A stretch of DNA of 64,000 bases, from the NCBI RefSeq assembly GCF_004151235.1, contig NZ_JUIV01000013.1, forward strand, positions 1 through 64,000, written 5' to 3'. The position numbers and the translations under genes are program-made. Below the pieces are notes generated by a model that ran no database searches, was not told the origin of the DNA, and worked only from the letters and a program-made list of their open reading frames with translations. Below, piece after piece: positions 33,837 to 42,166 of this stretch. This DNA is from Flavobacterium anhuiense. GTDB lineage: Bacteria; Bacteroidota; Bacteroidia; Flavobacteriales; Flavobacteriaceae. Position 1 is the first letter of the stretch. Every line of letters begins with the position of its first letter.

Positions 33837-34784
33837 TTAATACACTTTTGCAGCATCCGAAAAACTCACTCCATTTAATAATTCTGAAGCAAGCATTCGC
33901 TTTTTTCCTGGAAATTGTAGACTTAATAACTGAATAAAGCCCTCTTTTATTGCAATCTTGATTTCTTTTTTACTGCTAATTAGCTTTCCAATCTCATAAG
34001 AATGTGATTCTGAGACTAATTTGGCTTCATAAATTTTAATGTTCAATTCTTCATTTTGGTCTTTCAAGAAGCACCAAGAAGCTGGATACGGACTTAAACC
34101 GCGAATTAAATTATTGATTTCTGCTCCAGATTTTGTCCAATCTATTTTACAGTTTTCTTTATTTAATTTATAAGCCGTTTTGATATCGTCGTTATCTTCT
34201 TGAATTTTGGTTACGACATTTCCGTTTTCAATAACTTTTAAAGTATCGATAACAGTTGTGCTTCCTAAATGCATCAAACGATCGTGTAATTGTCCTGCGG
34301 TTTCTTCTGGCTCAATATTGATTTCAGAATTTAAAATCATAGCGCCAGTATCAATTTTATCATCAATAAAGAAAGTGGTAACACCAGTTTTAGTTTCGCC
34401 ATTAATAATAGCCCAGTTAATAGGAGCAGCACCACGATAATTTGGCAATAAAGAAGCATGAAGATTAAAAGTTCCTAAACTTGGCATTTCCCAAACCACT
34501 TTTGGAAGCATTCTAAAAGCAACTACAATTTGTAAATTGGCATTTAAAGCTTTTAATTCTGCTAAGAAACTTTCGTCTTTCAAATTGGTTGGCTGTAATA
34601 AAGTGAGATTGTTAGCAAGCGCATATTCTTTTACAGCTGAATATTTTATTTTTTGTCCGCGTCCTGCTGGTTTATCTGCAGCAGTAATTACGCCAACAAC
34701 TTCATAGTTATGTTTAATAATGGTGTCCAAAATACCAACGGCAAATTCTGGCGTTCCCATAAATATAATTCTCAATTTCTCCAT
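33837..34784 (-). CDS. fmt: Methionyl-tRNA formyltransferase
   Basis: The 315-residue enzyme formylates initiator Met-tRNA using 10-formyltetrahydrofolate. The N-terminal domain has IIFMGTPEFAVGILD, ADKPAGRGQK, and the active-site stretch NLHASLLPNYRGAAPI with the catalytic Asn-His pair. DDKIDTGAMI follows and the C-terminal OB-like domain starts near residue 205. The start overlaps the last base of the recQ stop (TAATG), so the two are translationally coupled. Confidence 0.97.
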   Translation of the reverse strand: MEKLRIIFMGTPEFAVGILDTIIKHNYEVVGVITAADKPAGRGQKIKYSAVKEYALANNLTLLQPTNLKDESFLAELKALNANLQIVVAFRMLPKVVWEMPSLGTFNLHASLLPNYRGAAPINWAIINGETKTGVTTFFIDDKIDTGAMILNSEINIEPEETAGQLHDRLMHLGSTTVIDTLKVIENGNVVTKIQEDNDDIKTAYKLNKENCKIDWTKSGAEINNLIRGLSPYPASWCFLKDQNEELNIKIYEAKLVSESHSYEIGKLISSKKEIKIAIKEGFIQLLSLQFPGKKRMLASELLNGVSFSDAAKVY

Positions 34785-36679
34785 TATGATTTTAAAGTGT
34801 ATTTATTATTCGCTTGTATGATAATATGATTGTTTTCGAGCAATTCCTGAAGAACCGATAAAATATCTTTTGTATCCATTTTAATCTGATTCTCAATTTC
34901 TCTCGAAGTCAAAGAAGCTGTTCTAAGCAAAGACAAAATCTTATCTGCAATCGAATCGGCTTCTGTAATTTTTCCTTTTTGTGTAATGCAGTACGAACAA
35001 ATACCGCAATTTTCATTTGTTTCTTCTCCAAAATAATCCAAAACCAATCTGTTTTTGCAAGTTTTGGTGTCCTTTATATAGTGAAGAACAGATAAAAGCT
35101 GTTCTTTTTTAACTTCGTTTTGTTTTTCTAAATATTTTGAAACCCTATTTATAGTATGATCGTCCTCTCGAACTTCATTAAATAATATAGTAGCGTCATT
35201 GTTTTTTGATTTGTATTCGATGATTTCCTTTTCTTTTAATTTTTCTAAAAGCGCGATAACCTGTTCTTCAGATCGATTCGACTTTTTGGCAATTAATCCT
35301 AGATTCAAATTAGATTTTACTTCGTAAACGCCAGGATAAGTTCTTAAAATTGCCAAAATGATTTCTTCGTCATTTGGATTCAGACTCATGTACCGAATCA
35401 CTTCTTTGGATTCAATCAAAAACTGAATGCTGATTTTTTCTGAGAATTCCTGAGACATTGTAATAATTCCCTGCTGATTCAAAAACTGTAATGCATTATA
35501 CGTTTTCAAAGTTGGGAATTCGTATTTATTGCAAAAATGATTCAGTTTAAAAGAAAAAGATTCGTCCAAACCTTCTCCGTAAGCAATCTGAAAGTAGTTG
35601 CACAGTTTGTTGTACATCGCTTTCAGGAATTTTTTGTCTGGTAAAATATTTAAAAATTGCTGTTCGGTCTGAATGGAATCCGAATTGTTATAAAGCAAAA
35701 CCGAAAAAGCTTTTGCTCCATTTCGTCCTGCGCGCCCAGATTCCTGATAATAATTTTCTAAGTTTTCCGGAAGCTGTGTATGAATAACTGTTTTTACATT
35801 GTCTTTGTCGATTCCCATTCCGAAAGCATTTGTGGCTACGATAACCTGTGCCTGCTCCGACATCCACAACTGCATGTTTTTGTCTTTTTCTTTTGATGAA
35901 AGTCCACCATGATAATACGTTGCCGTAAAGCCAAGTGACTGCAATTGCGAAGACATGTTCAAGCACGCTTTGCGATTTCGCACATATATAATAGAAGGCT
36001 GCGGATTTTTTTTAAGAATCTGTTCCGTGCGGTATAATTTGTCTTCGACTTCAAAAACCATGTAAGCGATATTTTTTCGCTCAAATGACTGCTGGAAATG
36101 TCTTGGATTTTTTAATTCTAATTGGGTTCTAATATCTTCAATAACTCTCGGAGTTGCCGTCGCAGTCAAGGCCAAAAACGGAATTTTTGGAAAGTATTTT
36201 TTCAGTTCCGAAATTTTAAGATAGGCAGGTCTAAAATCGTGGCCCCATTGCGAAACACAATGCGCTTCGTCAACAGCAATTAAATTGATAGGTAAATTTT
36301 TAATACGCTCCAGAATCCAGTCAGATTGCAGTCTTTCTGGCGACAGGTATAAGAATTTGTAATTTCCGTATTGGCAATTATCTAGAAGATCAATTAATTC
36401 TTCGGTGTGAATTCCGCCAGTAAGAGCAATCGCTTTAATGCCTCTTTTCTGCAAATTCATCACCTGATCTTTCATTAAAGCAATTAAAGGAGAAATAACA
36501 AGACAGATTCCTTCTTGCATCATTGCGGGGACCTGAAAACAAATCGATTTTCCGCCTCCCGTCGGAAGTACTGCAAAAGTATCCTGTCCATCAAGAACAG
36601 AATCGATAATTTCTTTTTGCAACGGTCTAAAACTGTCGTGTTTCCAGTATTTTAGAAGAATATCCTGCGCTCCGAGCAT
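34784..36679 (-). CDS. recQ: RecQ family ATP-dependent DNA helicase
   Basis: The 631-residue helicase has superfamily 2 motifs: FRPLQKEIIDSVL (motif 0), LPTGGGKS (Walker A, about 36-43), DEAHC (about 131), LTATATP, IIYVRNRK and QESGRAGRNG. The RecQ zinc-binding segment follows (CKNRLVLDYF...NCGICSYC, near 540-560). The C-terminal winged-helix-like tail is short and no HRDC domain is obvious, unlike E. coli RecQ. It unwinds DNA 3' to 5' in recombination repair. It is in the operon with fmt. Confidence 0.95.
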   Translation of the reverse strand: MLGAQDILLKYWKHDSFRPLQKEIIDSVLDGQDTFAVLPTGGGKSICFQVPAMMQEGICLVISPLIALMKDQVMNLQKRGIKAIALTGGIHTEELIDLLDNCQYGNYKFLYLSPERLQSDWILERIKNLPINLIAVDEAHCVSQWGHDFRPAYLKISELKKYFPKIPFLALTATATPRVIEDIRTQLELKNPRHFQQSFERKNIAYMVFEVEDKLYRTEQILKKNPQPSIIYVRNRKACLNMSSQLQSLGFTATYYHGGLSSKEKDKNMQLWMSEQAQVIVATNAFGMGIDKDNVKTVIHTQLPENLENYYQESGRAGRNGAKAFSVLLYNNSDSIQTEQQFLNILPDKKFLKAMYNKLCNYFQIAYGEGLDESFSFKLNHFCNKYEFPTLKTYNALQFLNQQGIITMSQEFSEKISIQFLIESKEVIRYMSLNPNDEEIILAILRTYPGVYEVKSNLNLGLIAKKSNRSEEQVIALLEKLKEKEIIEYKSKNNDATILFNEVREDDHTINRVSKYLEKQNEVKKEQLLSVLHYIKDTKTCKNRLVLDYFGEETNENCGICSYCITQKGKITEADSIADKILSLLRTASLTSREIENQIKMDTKDILSVLQELLENNHIIIQANNKYTLKS

Positions 36680-36744
36680 TGCGTTTGTTTTAAAGTTAAA
36701 AATTTAGAAAGCAGTTCCTAGTTTTACAACTTTAAAACCTTTTG

Positions 36745-37299
36745 CTAAATTTTGTCTAAGATATAAAGAATTCTGTTTTCAACTGTGTCTTTTGGAACCT
36801 CAATAAGTTCGTAACCATATTTTTTATAGGTCTCTACAAGATGCTCTTGAATTTTTACAGCCTGATCAAAATTTTCATAACGCTCAGAATCACTTTGGTA
36901 AATTTCTTCCCAAGGCGGTAAAATAAAAGTTTTAGAATATTTATAGTCCTCGCATGCTTTAACGAAACTTTCTGGATATTCATCGCCAATATAATCCATA
37001 TAAGCTACCACATCTGGAATTCCGCGGTCAATAAAAACCACATTATCAGGTTCTTCTAGAGCATTTTTATATTGTTCAATACGACCTTCCAATAACATTT
37101 CGCTAAACAAAAGTGGCTGTTCTAGAAACAACTGCTCAATGCCTTCTTGTTGCGCTTTCATGGTAACCTGTCTAGAGATTTCTGGATAGCAACAAAAGCC
37201 ACGAGCTACCAATTCGTTAATAAGTGTTGATTTTCCAGTACCAGGTCCGCCAAGCAAGACTATAATTTCTTTTTGCACTATTCTAAAAATAAAGCGCAA
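36745..37299 (-). CDS. P-loop ATPase of the AAA_28 (NadR/thiamine-kinase-like) type
   Basis: The 184-residue protein has a Walker A motif GGPGTGKST (about residues 17-25), FIDRGIPDVVAYMDYIG (Walker-B-like Asp-Arg-Gly) and a lid helix ending WEEIYQSDSERYENFDQA. This pattern belongs to the AAA_28 family, which includes NadR-like kinases and predicted ATPases; a phosphotransfer substrate is not known. The first eight residues before QKEIIVLL could be non-native; homologues tend to start just before the first strand. Confidence 0.85.
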   Translation of the reverse strand: MRFIFRIVQKEIIVLLGGPGTGKSTLINELVARGFCCYPEISRQVTMKAQQEGIEQLFLEQPLLFSEMLLEGRIEQYKNALEEPDNVVFIDRGIPDVVAYMDYIGDEYPESFVKACEDYKYSKTFILPPWEEIYQSDSERYENFDQAVKIQEHLVETYKKYGYELIEVPKDTVENRILYILDKI

Positions 37300-37395
37300 A
37301 TTTACCTAAACTTATTTATAATTAAAAAGAATATTTATTAGAAACGAAAGATTTGGCATTTTTAGTCATCATGGGTTCCTGCTGTCCGCTCCAAT

Positions 37396-37424
37396 CTTTT
37401 GCTTTTTAAAGAAAAAAGCAAAAG
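37396..37424. repeat. Hairpin in a repeat-like intergenic segment
   Basis: CTTTTGCTTTTT (37396-37407) and its complement (37413-37424) flank a short loop. The surrounding words CTGTCCGCTCC and CGCTTCCATCAGGG look like a palindromic intergenic element of the flavobacteria, but only one copy is in this window. Confidence 0.5.
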
Positions 37425-37495
37425 GATTTCCGCTTCCATCAGGGTTAAAAAGGAGAGATGGTTTTGTTTTTGAAATTTAAAATCAAAAAGAAATT

Positions 37496-38278
37496 TTATG
37501 CACTTCCTGAAATACTTAAATCTGAATAATTATGTTTAGTCAAATTAATTATTAGACTTACATTGCAATTTCCACCATCATCCATTTGTATCAAGGAGTA
37601 TTTATAGTCTTTTTTGTTATATGGATCTTTACAATAAGAATTTATTAAAACTTCTTTTTCTCCTTTTGTAGTTGTTACAACAATGCATTGGTGTATGTAT
37701 TTATCGAAATTTTCAAGTTTTGATTTTTTCTCAGAAAAACATTTTTTCAAAATCTGATCAAGTTCGATTAATTCTTTCTGATCTAAATCTGCTGATTTTA
37801 AAGTTTTTGTTTTCTCATGAAAATATCTTTCATGGAAATTTGGTTCAAAAATAAAAAACGCATAGTCATTAAACTTTTCAAGATTTAGTTTGTTTTTTGT
37901 TTGAAGAAGATTTTTTGTTATCTCAATCTTTAAAGGAAAATCTCCTCGAATAAATTCAATATAATTATTTTTAATAACTGCCTTATCACTTCCGTTATAA
38001 CGAAATCTTGTTTGACTGAAATAGATAGTGTCGTTTTTTGAGTAACAGAAATCATTAAATGTCTCAAATTTTTCATGATTTACATCTTTGTCAATAATTG
38101 TAAAGACATATGAACTATCTGAGAAATACTGAAATTTAAAACTTGACTTGCCAAAGAAATTATAATGATTTATAGCAGAGATTTGCTCAATCTTTTGTTT
38201 GTTTTTTTTAGATTTAGCTTCTTTACATTGAATGCATAATCCTAATATTATTAATGATAATATAGTTTTTACTTTCAT
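37496..38278 (-). CDS. Hypothetical lipoprotein
   Basis: The 260-residue protein has a signal II sequence (IILGLCIQC, lipidated Cys about residue 18) followed by a Lys-rich linker. The rest is beta-rich and Phe/Tyr/Lys-rich with no recognised domain. Features include SSFKFQYFSDSSYVFTIID, IEFIRGDFPLKIEI and VTTTKGEKEVLINSYC. It is presumably anchored in the envelope. It lies 10 bases from the downstream end of the esterase gene on the same strand, so the two probably share a transcript. Confidence 0.7.
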   Translation of the reverse strand: MKVKTILSLIILGLCIQCKEAKSKKNKQKIEQISAINHYNFFGKSSFKFQYFSDSSYVFTIIDKDVNHEKFETFNDFCYSKNDTIYFSQTRFRYNGSDKAVIKNNYIEFIRGDFPLKIEITKNLLQTKNKLNLEKFNDYAFFIFEPNFHERYFHEKTKTLKSADLDQKELIELDQILKKCFSEKKSKLENFDKYIHQCIVVTTTKGEKEVLINSYCKDPYNKKDYKYSLIQMDDGGNCNVSLIINLTKHNYSDLSISGSA

Positions 38279-38288
38279 AAATTTTTAT

Positions 38289-39200
38289 TTACTCACAAAA
38301 CAAATACTTCCCAGAACTTTTTCCGTTTTTAGAAGGAACAATCAAATGCGATTGGAACTTTTTGCCATTCAAAACATCATTTACAAAATCCAAAACATAT
38401 TGCTGTCCTTCGTGAAAAAGATAGCCTGAAAATTCATGTCCGCCACCGCAGAAAGTAATCAGTTCGATATCTTTATGTAAATCGGTCATTTGATTGTAAA
38501 CCGCATAAGAACCAAAAAGAATCAGCCAGCCAGAAGCATTTGTTGGGCAAGAACGATGCGAACCAGCCGCGTATGGAACGGTGTCGTCATTACTTCCATG
38601 TGCCAATAACATCGGAATCGCTTTTTCTTTCGTAATCAAATTAATGTCCTGAATTGCTCCCGAACCTCCAATAAAACCTTTGTATTTAAAGTTTTCAGGC
38701 AGATTGCTTTTGTATAAATTCATTAATTTATAATCCCAAAACGAAGCGTGGAAACCAATTTCAGCTCCAGCACTAATTCCTGAAATAAAGATTTTTGAAG
38801 TGTCAAGATTGTATTTGTCGGCATTCTCAATCATGAAAGCAGTTGCTTGCCACATGTCGCTTACGCCAATTTGAATGGCTTTTATTTTTTCGGTTAGAGT
38901 TCCTTTACATCCAAAATCTTTTCCTTTCATATATAGACTGTACGAAATACTAGCAACGGCATAGCCATTTTGCGACATGAATTTTCCGAAATCTTTCTCG
39001 CTTGTGCGTTCGCCGCCAGAAAAACCTCCGCCAAAAGCAAACATGATCAAAGGAATTTTCTCGCCTGCTTTTTTCTTTGGCAGATACAAATCCAGGTCTA
39101 GCTTTAAAGTGTCGTTTTGGAAATAAGTTAAGGTTTTAACTTCTTGTGCTTGAACTGAATTTAAGGTAAGAGCGATAAAAAGTAAAAGGAGTTTTTTCAT
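38289..39200 (-). CDS. Exported alpha/beta-hydrolase, esterase/acetyl-xylan-esterase-like
   Basis: The 303-residue protein has a signal peptide (cleavage near SVQAQ). The fold shows the oxyanion segment FAFGGGFSGGERT, the nucleophile Ser in GISAGAEIG (about residue 147), an acid Asp in HGSNDDTVP (about 215), and the catalytic His in GGGHEFSG. This Ser-Asp-His set fits carboxylesterase or peptidase-S9-like hydrolases; exact substrate unknown. It follows the hypothetical lipoprotein gene in reverse order on the same strand (transcribed first). Confidence 0.85.
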   Translation of the reverse strand: MKKLLLLFIALTLNSVQAQEVKTLTYFQNDTLKLDLDLYLPKKKAGEKIPLIMFAFGGGFSGGERTSEKDFGKFMSQNGYAVASISYSLYMKGKDFGCKGTLTEKIKAIQIGVSDMWQATAFMIENADKYNLDTSKIFISGISAGAEIGFHASFWDYKLMNLYKSNLPENFKYKGFIGGSGAIQDINLITKEKAIPMLLAHGSNDDTVPYAAGSHRSCPTNASGWLILFGSYAVYNQMTDLHKDIELITFCGGGHEFSGYLFHEGQQYVLDFVNDVLNGKKFQSHLIVPSKNGKSSGKYLFCE

Positions 39201-39489
39201 TGTAATGTGTTTTTAATCTCGCAAAGCCGCAGAGTCGCAAAGTTTTTCTGCCACGACTCGAGCGATAGCGAACAGGCGAAGCAATTTCACGAATTTTCGC
39301 TAATTATTATTTTTTGATTTGCCAAGTTAATTAAAATTAGGGAAATTGAATTTTAGGATTTAATAATTTGTGTTAATTAGTGTAATTTGTGGCAAAAAAA
39401 CAACCTCATTTTTAGAGTCAAAAAATCTAAAATCTAAAATCATAAATCTGAAATCAAAAACGTATATTTGCGTTTATTTTTAATTACGA
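39201..39489. other. Intergenic region with repeat words and the DUF493 promoter
   Basis: The region holds CGCAAAGCCGCAGAGTCGCAAAG-type words near 39220, a degraded pair around GCCACGACTCG and GTGTAATTTGTGGC (near 39252 and 39380), and a run of AATCTAAA-type units near 39420-39455. No open frame of note lies here. Confidence 0.6.
39463..39470 (+). promoter_or_regulatory. -7 box of the DUF493/DUF4290/murA operon
   Basis: TATATTTG fits TAnnTTTG and is 20 bases before the DUF493 start codon. Confidence 0.5.
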
Positions 39490-39786
39490 ATGGAGAACGA
39501 TAAAGAAAAAAATACAGCCGAATTTTACGAAAGATTAAAAGTCGAGCTAGATAACGCAAATACTTGGCCAGCAGAATACTTGTACAAATTTATTGTGCCT
39601 TCTGTAGCAGATAATGTTGAGCGTGTCGAAAAAGCTTTTGATAGAATGGGAGCAGTTATTAAAACAACAAAGTCAAAAACAGGTAAATTTACTAGTGTTT
39701 CTGTTGATGTTACAATGCACAGCTCAGATGATGTGATAAGCAAATACAAAGAAGTTTCTACAATAGAAGGTATAGTTTCATTATAA
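39490..39786 (+). CDS. DUF493 family protein (YbeD-like)
   Basis: The 98-residue protein fits DUF493: EFYERLKVELDNANTWPAEYLYKFIVP, FDRMGAVIKTTKSKTGKFTSVSVDVTM and the ending YKEVSTIEGIVSL. The fold is a small ACT/ferredoxin-like domain; the role is unknown, possibly regulatory. It is followed in 4 bases by the DUF4290 gene. Confidence 0.93.
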   Translation: MENDKEKNTAEFYERLKVELDNANTWPAEYLYKFIVPSVADNVERVEKAFDRMGAVIKTTKSKTGKFTSVSVDVTMHSSDDVISKYKEVSTIEGIVSL

Positions 39787-39790
39787 ACTT

Positions 39791-40510
39791 ATGATCGAAA
39801 AATATAAAAGAGAAGCAGCAAGCGACGTTGTGTATAATTTAGAATACAATTCTGAAAGACAGCGTTTAATTATCCCAGAATATGGTCGTCATTTGCAAAA
39901 ACTGATTGATCAGGCAACTGCAATTGAAGATGATGAAACGCGCAATAAAGCCGCAAAATACATCATTCAGGTTATGGGAAGTCTGAATCCGCATTTGCGT
40001 GATGTGCCAGATTTTCAGCACAAACTTTGGGATCAGCTTTTTATCATGTCTGATTTTAAACTGAATGTTGAGTCTCCTTACCCAATTCCATCAAGAGATG
40101 TTTTGCAGCTAAAGCCAGAGGTATTGCAGTATCCGCAAAATTTCCCGAAATACAGATTTTATGGCAATAATATCAAATACATGATAGAAGTTGCTAATAA
40201 ATGGGAAGAAGGAGAGATGAAAAATGCGCTGGTAATGGTAATTGCCAATCACATGAAAAAATCTTTCTTAAGCTGGAACAAAGACACCGTAAAAGACGAT
40301 GTGATTTTTGAGCATTTATATGAATTATCTGGTGGTAAAATCAATTTATTGCACAGTACAGAAGAGCTTTTAAACACAACAGATTTAATGCGTACCAACA
40401 AACGCATGTCTAATAAAACAGCTTCTGGAACACAGCCAAAAATCCAGAATAACAAAAACAACAAAGGCGGTCAAAAAAAGAATTTTCAAAAAAACAATAA
40501 TCAGAAGTAA
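39791..40510 (+). CDS. DUF4290 family protein
   Basis: The 239-residue soluble protein has the conserved Bacteroidetes layout: LEYNSERQRLIIPEYGRHLQKLIDQA, DVPDFQHKLWDQLFIMSDFKL and YPIPSRD. The low-complexity tail is rich in Asn, Lys and Gln. Function unknown. It is between DUF493 and murA, a fixed gene order in flavobacteria, and the tail's basic residues suggest nucleic-acid contact (inference). Confidence 0.9.
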   Translation: MIEKYKREAASDVVYNLEYNSERQRLIIPEYGRHLQKLIDQATAIEDDETRNKAAKYIIQVMGSLNPHLRDVPDFQHKLWDQLFIMSDFKLNVESPYPIPSRDVLQLKPEVLQYPQNFPKYRFYGNNIKYMIEVANKWEEGEMKNALVMVIANHMKKSFLSWNKDTVKDDVIFEHLYELSGGKINLLHSTEELLNTTDLMRTNKRMSNKTASGTQPKIQNNKNNKGGQKKNFQKNNNQK

Positions 40511-40698
40511 AAAAAGGTGCTAAGAGGCTAAGCTTCTAAGTTGCTAAGTTTTTTTACTTTGACACTTAAAAAAAACAAACAAAAACAAAAATAAAAAAAA
40601 GCTGCTAAGCTGCTAAGCTACTAAGTTGCTGAGTTTTTTTACTTAGAATCTTAGAATCTCAGAATCTTAGAAACTTTGAAAGAACCTAAAAGAAATCT
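40511..40698. repeat. Octamer-repeat arrays CTAAGNNN upstream of murA
   Basis: CTAAGAGG-CTAAGCTT-CTAAGTTG-CTAAG at about 40518-40548 and CTAAGCTG-CTAAGCTA-CTAAGTTG-CTGAG at about 40607-40634 are followed by CTTAGAAT-CTTAGAAT-CTCAGAAT-CTTAG at about 40644-40672. The last is the reverse complement of the same octamer register. The series can fold as a hairpin in the murA leader. Confidence 0.8.
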
Positions 40699-42012
40699 AT
40701 GGGAATTTTTAAAATCGAAGGAGGAACTCCTTTAAAAGGAGAAATCACTCCACAAGGAGCAAAGAATGAGGCATTACAAATTTTATGTGCCGTGCTTCTA
40801 ACAGGAGAGAAAGTGAAAATTAATAACATTCCTGATATTATAGACATCAATAAATTAATCACTTTGTTGGGGAATTTAGGGGTGAAAATTCAACGTAACG
40901 AACCAGGTTCGATTACTTTTCAAGCTGATGAAGTTAATGTTGGATATTTAGAAACCGAAGCTTTCAAAAAAGAAGGTGGAGCGCTTCGCGGTTCTATTAT
41001 GATTGTTGGTCCGCTTTTGGCTCGTTTCGGAAAAGGATATATTCCAAAACCAGGTGGAGATAAAATCGGTCGCCGTAGATTAGATACACACTTTGAAGGT
41101 TTCATCAACCTTGGAGCAAAATTCAGATATAACAGAGAAGATCACTTTTACGGAGTAGAAACTCCTGAAGAAGGTCTTAAAGGAACAGACATGCTTCTTG
41201 ACGAAGCATCTGTAACTGGAACTGCAAATATTGTAATGGCTGCAGTTTTAGCAAAAGGAACAACTACAGTTTACAACGCAGCTTGCGAACCATACTTACA
41301 GCAATTGTGTAAAATGCTGAACTCTATGGGAGCTAAAATCACTGGAGTTGGATCTAACTTGTTGACTATCGAAGGTGTTGAAAGCCTTGGTGGTTGCGAG
41401 CACAGAATTCTTCCGGATATGATTGAAATCGGTTCTTGGATTGGTCTTGCAGCTATGACAAAAAGCGAAATCACAATCAAAAATGTAAGCTGGGAAAACT
41501 TAGGTTTGATTCCGAATACTTTTAGAAAACTTGGAATTACTGTTGAAAAACGTAATGATGATATTTACATTCCTGCTCACACAAATGGGTACGAAGTAAA
41601 AACAGATATCGATGGTTCTATCTTGACTATTGCCGATGCGCCATGGCCAGGATTTACACCTGACCTGTTAAGTATTGTTTTGGTTGTAGCAACTCAAGCA
41701 AAAGGAGATGTTTTGATTCACCAAAAAATGTTCGAAAGCCGTTTGTTCTTCGTTGACAAATTAATCGATATGGGAGCAAAAATTATGTTATGTGATCCGC
41801 ACAGAGCTGTGGTTATGGGGCATAATTTCGAATCTCAATTGAAAGCAACAACAATGTCTTCTCCTGATATTCGTGCGGGAATTTCATTATTGATTGCAGC
41901 GCTTTCTGCAAAAGGAACAAGCACAATCCAGAATATCGAGCAAATCGACCGTGGATATGAGCGTATCGATGAGCGTTTAAGAGCAATCGGCGCAAAAATC
42001 GTGAGAGCTTAA
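40699..42012 (+). CDS. murA: UDP-N-acetylglucosamine 1-carboxyvinyltransferase, Asp-type active site
   Basis: The 437-residue enzyme adds enolpyruvate to UDP-GlcNAc, the first committed step of peptidoglycan synthesis. The sequence shows the usual duplicated inside-out barrel, NEALQIL near residue 25, and the catalytic loop GGDKIGRRRLDTH. In most bacteria this loop has Cys (E. coli Cys115); here residue 121 is Asp (codon at 41059). Asp variants are known to be active and insensitive to fosfomycin, so intrinsic fosfomycin resistance is expected. The gene ends before a repeat-bearing spacer. Confidence 0.97.
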   Translation: MGIFKIEGGTPLKGEITPQGAKNEALQILCAVLLTGEKVKINNIPDIIDINKLITLLGNLGVKIQRNEPGSITFQADEVNVGYLETEAFKKEGGALRGSIMIVGPLLARFGKGYIPKPGGDKIGRRRLDTHFEGFINLGAKFRYNREDHFYGVETPEEGLKGTDMLLDEASVTGTANIVMAAVLAKGTTTVYNAACEPYLQQLCKMLNSMGAKITGVGSNLLTIEGVESLGGCEHRILPDMIEIGSWIGLAAMTKSEITIKNVSWENLGLIPNTFRKLGITVEKRNDDIYIPAHTNGYEVKTDIDGSILTIADAPWPGFTPDLLSIVLVVATQAKGDVLIHQKMFESRLFFVDKLIDMGAKIMLCDPHRAVVMGHNFESQLKATTMSSPDIRAGISLLIAALSAKGTSTIQNIEQIDRGYERIDERLRAIGAKIVRA

Positions 42013-42023
42013 ATAAAAGTTAA

Positions 42024-42145
42024 CCACGAATTACACAAATTGCACTAATTTTTAATTTTTGAAATTCAATTACACGAATTTAATTTTTAAAAATTAGTGA
42101 AATAAAACATAGTGTTAATCTTCGTGTAATTTGTGTAATTCGTGG
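42024..42145. repeat. Inverted repeat in the murA-CDF spacer
   Basis: CCACGAATTACACAAATT (42024-42041) is perfectly complementary to 42128-42145, with further partially complementary AATTTTTAA / TTAAAAATT words inside. It could fold in the transcript. Confidence 0.85.
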
Positions 42146-42166
42146 CAAAAAAATAAATGTCTTTAA

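Noticed and set aside
40511..40698. CRISPR array
   Set aside because: Units are 8 bases with no spacers and occur in complementary orientation; no cas genes anywhere in the window.
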